Under the pieces are notes generated by a model. The model was not told the DNA's origin, did no database searches, and saw only the letters and a list, made by a program, of their open reading frames with translations. Made by a program: the position numbers and the translations under genes. Positions 62,801 through 64,000 of a DNA stretch of 64,000 bases are shown here, piece by piece (positions within the stretch are counted from its first letter, which is position 1; the number at the start of each line of letters is the position of its first letter). The stretch comes from Ditylenchus dipsaci (taxonomy: Eukaryota > Nematoda > Chromadorea > Rhabditida > Anguinidae): positions 68,362-132,361 of the forward strand of contig SADC01001222.1 in the NCBI GenBank assembly GCA_004194705.1, in the 5' to 3' direction.

Positions 62801-63217
62801 TCATGTTTCTACAAAAAAATTGACCAACTTAAGAATATTAAGCTCGATCCTTGGAATGTTATCCACACTGGAATTCAATTGTCCATTCAGCGGCCTGATG
62901 TTCAATCTCTGATCGTACAGCTGGCTGTAGAAGATGGTGCTGTCAGACAATTTCAGTTCAGTGCTTGACAAGCTCATGACCATCGGCTCACTGGAATTGT
63001 TGGTGTCCATCTAAATTCAGGCTTTACACTCAAAACAGGCGAGCTTTCAAATTTGGGCTTACTGTGACTTGAAAGTCAGCCTCAGATAGTTGGATGACCC
63101 CTAGTTGAGTTTTAGCGGCCGGATAGTTCATATGTACCTTGGCTAGTTTGCTGTGAAACCTGCAGGTGAGGTTGTAAGCCGGGCATTCTTGCTGCCCCCT
63201 TTTCGACTTAAAGCTTT
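29763..63217 (-). CDS. VPS13D: VPS13D, C-terminal ~60% (about 30 exons, 5' end outside window)
   Basis: A bridge-like lipid-transfer protein acting at organelle contact sites. Exons (minus): 63217-63063, 63010-62825, 62748-62269, 56873-56655, 56603-56413, 51650-51591, 51540-51092, 48003-47708, 47248-46762, 45267-45100, 45050-44927, 44836-44503, 43972-43807, 43753-43447, 40954-40713, 40686-40310, 38158-37980, 36054-35958, 35911-35748, 35376-34890, 34615-34364, 34308-33757, 32861-32691, 32475-32353, 32206-31801, 31648-31480, 31418-31194, 30873-30753, 30699-30294, 29983-29763. About 2,600 codons of a family near 4,400. The D paralogue is indicated by AAGQFAEHEKAKDRNPLMFS and a following RVGK block. 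Most exon phases match. Frame breaks at about 56505, 40665, 38154, 31600 and two near 30600-30640 each fit lost run bases. Exons at 62825, 51092, 48003 and 32475 have unresolved phase. I did not find the UBA domain. Confidence 0.9.
33000..33690. other. Very AT-rich intron sequence
   Basis: VPS13D intron of low complexity (runs of AATTTTAATAATA). No element ends or exons recognised. Confidence 0.5.
33757..36054 (-). CDS. VPS13D: VPS13D SHR-BD/VAB domain exons
   Basis: Five exons, all phases consistent. 36054-35958 DTQVVLFTPRYRLNNQ; 35911-35748 ending DQIGSFHVTMR; 35376-34890 with FLRVEITLSNASFWITFSDA, PIRLENLSNVPVLYHQH and VDYAWDDLYASKLLTL (the SHR-BD YAWD motif); 34615-34364 with SQLWRQAEDGCLEN; 34308-33757 with GSGVLDVQCLHVGPTLVVRI and KAGIGVSLINNAHEELIYL. 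This region binds adaptor peptides in VPS13 proteins. Confidence 0.93.
36826..37550. repeat. Dispersed repeat with GTGCGCGCATC hairpin (copy 1)
   Basis: Inverted ends TTTACAATCCCC…CACGGGGAGTGATCGGATGG and CCATCCGATCACTCCCCGTG…GATTGTAAA. The middle holds a second hairpin, GGTAAGTGAGTGCGCGCATC with GATGCGCACACCCACATACC, around CCTTCGGGGCGCAGGGG. Copies lie at about 52920-53480 and 63300-64000 (cut by the window end). Confidence 0.7.
37561..37726. repeat. Near-perfect palindrome, ~60-bp arms
   Basis: TTTAAAATCTGCTCTTAAGT… TCAGATTCCGCTCAAGACAA pairs base for base with 37665-37726. The loop is about 45 bp of AT-rich DNA. Confidence 0.75.
37980..40954 (-). CDS. VPS13D: VPS13D exons with the AAGQFAEHE paralogue marker
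   Basis: Exon 40954-40713 (HTISFIAPFTILNLLPIEVE), exon 40686-40310 (HLSLWVPFWMVNRSGLPLIL, AAGQFAEHEKAK) and exon 38158-37980 (RVGKKFMEASSEGV… GVQALKLVL). Joining FRLGE to KWYQFNY needs two extra A in an AAA run (about 40665), and joining GCPQQ to the next exon needs one extra C in a CCCC run (about 38154). Confidence 0.85.
38533..38721. mobile_element. Tigger-type MITE (CAGTTGACTCTC), TA TSD
   Basis: TACAGTTGACTCTCTCGTTA and TAACGAGAGAGTCGACTGTA flank TTAACGAA(C)TCTCTCG words. TA duplication. Ends of this form are typical of pogo/Tigger elements. Confidence 0.7.
38873..39126. mobile_element. CCGTATTCTCTC MITE (TA)
   Basis: Inverted ends TACCGTATTCTCTCTAATAG and its complement; interior shares GCGTTTTCTTAGTTCCACGA and CGATTTTGGATTTTCACCCG with the copies at 42492, 53990, 57174 and 60332. 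Inserted in the TTAA-type repeat starting at 38812. Confidence 0.8.
41935..42376. mobile_element. hAT-like fold-back, TSD ATTTACAG
   Basis: Ends TAGAGTTG and CAACTCTA, perfect 8-bp flanks ATTTACAG (41927-41934 and 42377-42384). The arms are tandem ACCGGAACCGGAATTTT words. It sits inside an older inverted repeat (41757-41930 with 42385-42450). Confidence 0.85.
42492..42745. mobile_element. CCGTATTTCCTC MITE (TA)
   Basis: Ends TACCGTATTTCCTCTAATAG and TATTGGAGGAAATACGGTA. Interior as in the 38873 copy. In a VPS13D intron. Confidence 0.8.
42929..43337. mobile_element. Fold-back with TTTGTCGCGCGACAAA arms, TSD AATTTTAG
   Basis: Ends GGAAACCAGACA and TGTCTGGTTGCC, with identical 8-bp flanks AATTTTAG (42921-42928 and 43338-43345). 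The palindrome TGTCGCGCGACA or a one-base variant occurs six times (about 42957, 43167, 43197, 43229, 43259 and 43294). Located in a VPS13D intron. Confidence 0.85.
43447..45267 (-). CDS. VPS13D: VPS13D exons, SWEP-type motif and start of the VAB/SHR region
   Basis: Five exons with fully consistent phases. 45267-45100 holds SLGVDYFNQSVFGWEPLVEP, the VPS13 signature of Tyr-Phe-Asn then Trp-Glu-Pro-Leu-hydrophobic-Glu-Pro-Trp. 44836-44503 has LPYILRNETGSGLKF. 43972-43807 has KVVTVQSALILSNRLADPIL. 43753-43447 contains a Ser/Gly/Asp-rich insert (SSSGGGEYVRSGGSDDGSDG) that looks like a lineage-specific loop. Confidence 0.9.
45724..45964. mobile_element. TTAA-flanked fold-back MITE
   Basis: TTAA-AGGGCCATTGCCGTCTCC and GGAGACGACAGTGGCACT-TTAA. 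The interior shares TTGTCCCCGCCAATTCAA with copies at 38812, 54101 and 56902. The TTAA target recalls piggyBac-type transposition, but no transposase was found. Confidence 0.75.
46028..46701. mobile_element. Three TTAA-flanked elements abutting end to end
   Basis: Elements 46032-46224, 46229-46460 and 46465-46697 are each fold-backs with AGGG/AGGA ends, and neighbours share a single TTAA (46225-46228 and 46461-46464). Outer TTAAs are at 46028 and 46698. The second and third are related (GGGNCATGCCCGTGCG); the first differs (AGGACCATACTTGTTGATGC). Confidence 0.75.
46762..48003 (-). CDS. VPS13D: VPS13D exons before the VAB region
   Basis: Exon 48003-47708 includes ITLKESDLVLLEQPEDPDSL and ends phase 0; exon 47248-46762 starts RINLCWCLMSSEETS and carries a Ser-rich linker, LSIELSEEVIARCCYKDFL and ISKVCIKAERICLWMLDD. 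The intron between them (459 nt) is mostly one CCGTATTTCC MITE. Confidence 0.8.
47270..47515. mobile_element. CCGTATTTCCTG MITE with conserved hairpin centre
   Basis: Ends TACCGTATTTCCTGTAATAA and its near complement (…AATACAGTA), TA flanks. The centre, TTTTGTAGCCAGTGAGATGA GCTACAAAATGAGG, matches the central hairpin of the 2584 and 58493 repeats. Confidence 0.75.
48145..48917. mobile_element. Fold-back with TTGGCCGCCTTTTTT arms
   Basis: Arms of about 380 bp, nearly perfect, starting GAAATGTACCACCAAA and ending TTTGGTGGTACATTTC. Each outer arm has four TTGGCCGCC words. No clear flank duplication. In a VPS13D intron. Confidence 0.7.
49118..49649. mobile_element. hAT-like fold-back (TAGGGTTGTCGAC family), TSD 7/8
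   Basis: Ends TAGGGTTGTCGAC and GATCGACAACCCTA, as in the 14974 element; flanks TTCTTCTG and TTTTTCTG differ at one base. Arms are words of GATCGATCGAAAATTTTCGA type. It sits in the likely 5' UTR of the small gene at 49674. Confidence 0.8.
49674..49799 (+). CDS. Small secreted or single-pass protein, 41 aa
   Basis: ATG 49674 to TAG 49797. The protein starts MGAVLCLFVLSLVATGVAYH (signal peptide or membrane helix) and ends in a charged segment with five Gln. It lies on the plus strand within the 51092-48003 intron of VPS13D, antisense to it. A pyrimidine-rich leader with an acceptor-like TTTTCAG (49057-49063) lies upstream, and AATAAA follows at 49881. GC content is higher than in the surroundings and the codons are cleanly used, so I think it is real. 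Family not recognised. Confidence 0.6.
   Translation: MGAVLCLFVLSLVATGVAYHLGYLDVYIEQAKENINQQQQQ
49881..49886 (+). promoter_or_regulatory. Poly(A) signal AATAAA of the 41-aa gene
   Basis: AATAAA 82 nt after the stop codon, followed by a GT/T-rich stretch (TCTGTTGGCAATGTTTTGTG), as expected for a cleavage site. Confidence 0.55.
50150..51090. mobile_element. AGAGGTGGGCA-ended elements with GCGCCGGCG words
   Basis: CAGAGGTGGGCATACC (50142) is followed by CpG-dense GCGCCGGCG words (50170-50300 and 50450-50585). A second start, GGAGGTGGGCAAAG at 50611, leads into a perfect inverted pair of GATCAGATCGATCTAGAT (50624-50672). The far end is CCGTGCCCACCCCT at 51074-51087. Termini of AGGTGGGCA type are common in hAT elements. 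Flank duplications were not resolved. Confidence 0.5.
51092..51650 (-). CDS. VPS13D: VPS13D exons (NVF…LLLLDWLDRAKEFL)
   Basis: Exon 51650-51591 (20 codons) joins in phase 0 to 51540-51092. The second has FDLICENTSLLDTRDPSNN, a hallmark VPS13 turn (DTR.P), then VLMHARVLLLLDWLDRAKEF. Its donor GC|GTGAGG lies exactly where a transposon-like GGGGTGGGCACGG end begins. Confidence 0.85.
51725..53880. mobile_element. Fold-back with AAAAGCGGGCAGAAAAA arms, split by a later insertion
   Basis: The left arm 51725-52080 (inverted words) pairs with 52540-52743 plus 53665-53860. The right arm is interrupted by the element 52744-53664. The centre (52085-52520) includes GGCAACAA words and an open frame (52152-52412) without family features. 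Confidence 0.7.
52744..53664. mobile_element. Element with TSD AAAAAATC carrying dispersed-repeat copy 2
   Basis: Identical AAAAAATC flanks (52736-52743 and 53665-53672). Left end GGCGCTACCCGGTTATAATG, right end GTATTACCGAGTCGCGTC. The interior is the GTGCGCGCATC hairpin repeat also seen at 36826 and 63300. Confidence 0.75.
53990..54475. mobile_element. CCGTATT MITE with a TTAA element inside
   Basis: Outer ends TACCGTATTGTAT and AGAGAAAATACGGTA. The interior GCGTTTTC is interrupted at its TTAA by the 54101-54341 fold-back (AGAGGCATGGTCACC and GGTGACCATGCCCCT), leaving TTAA on both sides. Confidence 0.8.
54571..55091. mobile_element. Tigger element (CAGTCGACTCTCTACATAAC), TA TSD
   Basis: Inverted ends TACAGTCGACTCTCTACATA and its complement at 55072-55091. 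It carries the N-terminal part of a pogo-type transposase on the minus strand (next entry). Confidence 0.85.
54630..54767 (-). pseudogene. Tigger/pogo transposase N-terminal HTH fragment
   Basis: ATG at 54767. The text NVISLDEQKKIVEASASKKP followed by KEISEQFDLPASTVKTIL is the CENP-B/psq-type helix-turn-helix used by pogo transposases to bind their own ends. The frame then runs into the element's terminal repeat; the DDE domain is missing. Confidence 0.8.
55266..56076. mobile_element. Fold-back with TTTGCGGANCGACA arms, TSD CTTGGAGC
   Basis: Ends GGCATGACGATATCTGTGGA and TAGCCATGCC, with identical CTTGGAGC flanks (55258-55265 and 56077-56084). Each arm holds some 15-20 degenerate 15-18-bp words of the type TTTGCGGANCGACA, opposite in direction. 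The central 150 bp is unique. No transposase. Confidence 0.85.
56413..56873 (-). CDS. VPS13D: VPS13D exons (DDYDCLLEAM…GEFLIP)
   Basis: Exon 56873-56655 starts DDYDCLLEAMKVHCRDVSIG and joins in phase 1 to 56603-56413 (PDLTIITSLEDVELSFTTQF). The conserved EQNLGEFLIP is broken at about 56505 where the frame requires one more G in a GG run. The donor is ACAT|GTAAAA. The 4.8-kb intron after it contains the GCGGGC and GCGGA-type fold-backs. Confidence 0.75.
56902..57139. mobile_element. TTAA-flanked fold-back MITE
   Basis: TTAA-AGGGCCTGACCTCTTCC and GGAAGAGGTCAGCCCT-TTAA with about 110-bp arms. Same interior as the 45724 copy. Confidence 0.8.
57174..57795. mobile_element. CCGTATTTCCTCC MITE split by a Tigger element
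   Basis: The MITE begins TATCGTATTTCCTCCAATTG (57174). Its far end AGAGGAATA|CGG is interrupted at TA by the Tigger-type element 57383-57788 (CAGTCGAACCTGGATAACCG and CGGTTATCCAGGTTTGACTG). Confidence 0.75.
57868..59600. mobile_element. Composite fold-back with GTTACGAAA words
   Basis: 57868-58100 (TCGTAACAAACATTTTCGTA…) is inverted at 59360-59600. Extra GTTACGAAAT words continue to 59780. Inside lie inverted CCACTTGG palindromes (58355, 58877) and a near-perfect palindrome (58493-58724). Confidence 0.6.
58493..58724. repeat. Near-perfect palindrome, ~110-bp arms
   Basis: AGGTCGTGCCAAAAGTTCGG… pairs throughout with …CCGAACTTTTGGCACGACCT. The centre TACCACTCATTTTGTAGC / GCTACAAAATGAGTGGTA recurs at 2730-2800 and 47380-47420. 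Confidence 0.85.
59868..60230. repeat. TGACAG/TGACAC array and GGCGCCGGCG island
   Basis: 59868-60020 is a hexamer array of TGACAGTGACAC words arranged as inverted halves. 60066-60220 repeats GGCGCCGGCGCCAGG, far richer in CpG than its surroundings. A second TGACAG array, 61760-61970, ends in GTTTCCAAT-type text matching the start of the first. Confidence 0.75.
60332..60595. mobile_element. CCGTATTTTCTC MITE (TA)
   Basis: Ends TACCGTATTTTCTCTATTAA and its complement at 60576-60595, AAACGCCCC subterminal words, and the common interior GCGTTTTCTTAATTAGCACG. Confidence 0.85.
60644..61645 (-). CDS. Unrecognised multi-exon gene nested in a VPS13D intron
   Basis: Likely exons, minus strand: 61645-61585, 61543-61437 (DDHTTTVFDEIWILGTETSH), 61376-61276 (WPHLASEDVFAMPTQE, an in-frame TGA, then CYSLLGLQEDDFFVRK), 61148-61091 (RNAVIEDVDAYSVGSALN), 61045-60905 (CADKEQNMHRSSIHNCYGLG…) and 60762-60644 (ISIVVDEIMDLLVGDEKERS… then TAA). 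Splice sites are canonical; the last junction is in phase. Two junctions need a base gained or lost, and the TGA is unexplained. The product looks soluble, with an acidic/basic helical C-terminus. It has the same orientation as VPS13D, so it would need its own promoter; a decaying copy is the alternative. Function unknown. Confidence 0.45.
62021..62262. mobile_element. CGTATTCGCTC MITE beside a VPS13D exon
   Basis: Ends TACTGTATTCGCTCTAATTG and TTAGAGCGAATACGATGCA. It stops about 6 nt short of the splice donor of the 62748-62269 exon. Confidence 0.65.
62269..63217 (-). CDS. VPS13D: VPS13D exons, mid-protein repeat region
   Basis: The first exon in the window reads ECPAYNLTCRFHSKLAKVHM; the second starts in phase 0 with MDTNNSSEPM. 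The third encodes HTHRYFCALLDFWMNYAELQ followed by GLELILPLNQLCQEVIVFNAG, the typical VPS13 extended-chorein pattern of alternating hydrophobic residues that line the lipid groove. The end of exon 2 is ambiguous: 62825, or about 62815 if a T run has lost one base. The last donor (TA|GTTAAC) does not fit the phase of the next recognised exon at 56873, so an exon may be missing between. Confidence 0.75.
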
Positions 63218-63299
63218 CTAAAATGGTGTTTTGTAAATTGCACTTTTTTGGGTTGCAGTATAGAATCTACTTTTATGGCAGAACGATAGAAAAGTAAAT

Positions 63300-64000
63300 A
63301 TATGTATTCCTCGACTGCCTCACCATGTTTTTCAACTGGGCCGTGGCAAAAGAGACTCTATATGCATTTTATGGTCAAGAGTACTTCTCAGAATCATGTC
63401 TAAGTAGAGCGCTTAACCCACAATGTCCCGCCCTGTGTCGGAAGTTGCAAAAAGGGTCTGCAGCAAAGAGCATATAAGGATTCTTGCTCCTTGGCATATC
63501 CCTCTTGGGGATAGTATCCGGAGAAAACCTGACGCAGGGCTATGGGCGATGAGCTTGCACTCTAGAACGCCGAACCTTGCTATTTGAAACGGATACAGGT
63601 TAATAAAAAGCCCCCTGCGCCCCCTTCGGGGGCGCAGGGGCTTGGAGTTGAGATGCGCACACCAACATACCTTAGACACAAATCACTCGAAAGTGACTCT
63701 GGATGCACGAAAAAGCATGCATACCAGAGTTTATTTATGCGCTAGGCCCCAGTATTCAAAACTATGTTCAACATCTTCTTGTTAGTGGCCCTGTGTGATT
63801 AGTGGCCCCCTTTTATTCCCTTCGCCTCCCAATACAGCCCTTAATCCCTTTAAAATTCAAAAGGCGCCAATTTAAATTTTTCAAATTTTGACTAAAAACC
63901 ATGATACCCCCTGTGGATCGAAAATTTTTTTTCTCAGCATTAAAAAAACAGCCGGCTTTCTCATGAAACCGGGGTCAAGAAAACGAATATGAGGTTATCT
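63300..64000. repeat. Dispersed repeat copy 3 (cut by window end)
   Basis: Same text as 36950-37500: CCTCACCATGTTTTTCAACT, the GATGCGCACACCAACATACC half-hairpin, CCCCTGCGCCCCCTTCGGGGG and AACAGCCGGCTTTCTCATGA. Differences are few, so the copies are young. Confidence 0.75.

Overview
The window is nuclear DNA from an animal, probably an invertebrate. The genes have spliceosomal introns with GT..AG ends, several only 49-60 nt long. The products belong to animal families (VPS13D, an MFSD8/CLN7-like transporter, a DUF229 ectoenzyme), and the AT-rich space between them is full of DNA-transposon relatives. I cannot name the phylum. There are no bacterial-style operons, rRNAs or CRISPR arrays.

Layout. 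1-4200: palindromic repeats and one fold-back element. 4255-7161 (minus): a complete eight-exon MFSD8/CLN7-like major facilitator gene. 7660-12880: repeats, a tRNA-like SINE head and a short coding fragment split by a fold-back insertion. 12881-22230 (plus): a complete eleven-exon DUF229 gene whose introns hold a pogo-type element, a mariner remnant and a 2.8-kb element with a 97-bp minisatellite. 22363-29200: large fold-back elements, one carrying about 41 copies of a 69-bp repeat. 29763-63217 (minus): the 3' 60% or so of a VPS13D gene. About 30 exons (roughly 2,600 codons) run from the middle of the protein through the SHR-BD/VAB region to the C-terminal lipid-binding part; the 5' end lies beyond the right edge. 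Its introns contain a small plus-strand gene (49674-49799), an unrecognised minus-strand gene (about 60644-61645) and dozens of transposon-derived elements.

Two patterns run through the window. First, all three main genes read as intact once about 20 one-base gaps are allowed for, and nearly all of these gaps look like the loss of one base (rarely two) from a homopolymer run. I read this as residual long-read error, so none of the three is called a pseudogene. Second, the repeats are not random. At least ten unrelated-looking fold-back elements share one architecture: arms built from a short tandem word, a different word in each element, bounded by 8-bp (sometimes 9-bp) target-site duplications. 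Two further families are TA-flanked pogo/Tigger-type MITEs ending in CCGTATTTNCTC and TTAA-flanked elements starting AGGGNCAT. One fold-back sits inside a coding frame between duplicated CAGG ends and looks like a newly made intron.

How the genes relate: they do not form a pathway. VPS13D is a bulk lipid-transfer protein at organelle contacts, MFSD8/CLN7 a lysosomal channel/transporter, and the DUF229 protein a type II membrane protein of the sulfatase/phosphatase fold.
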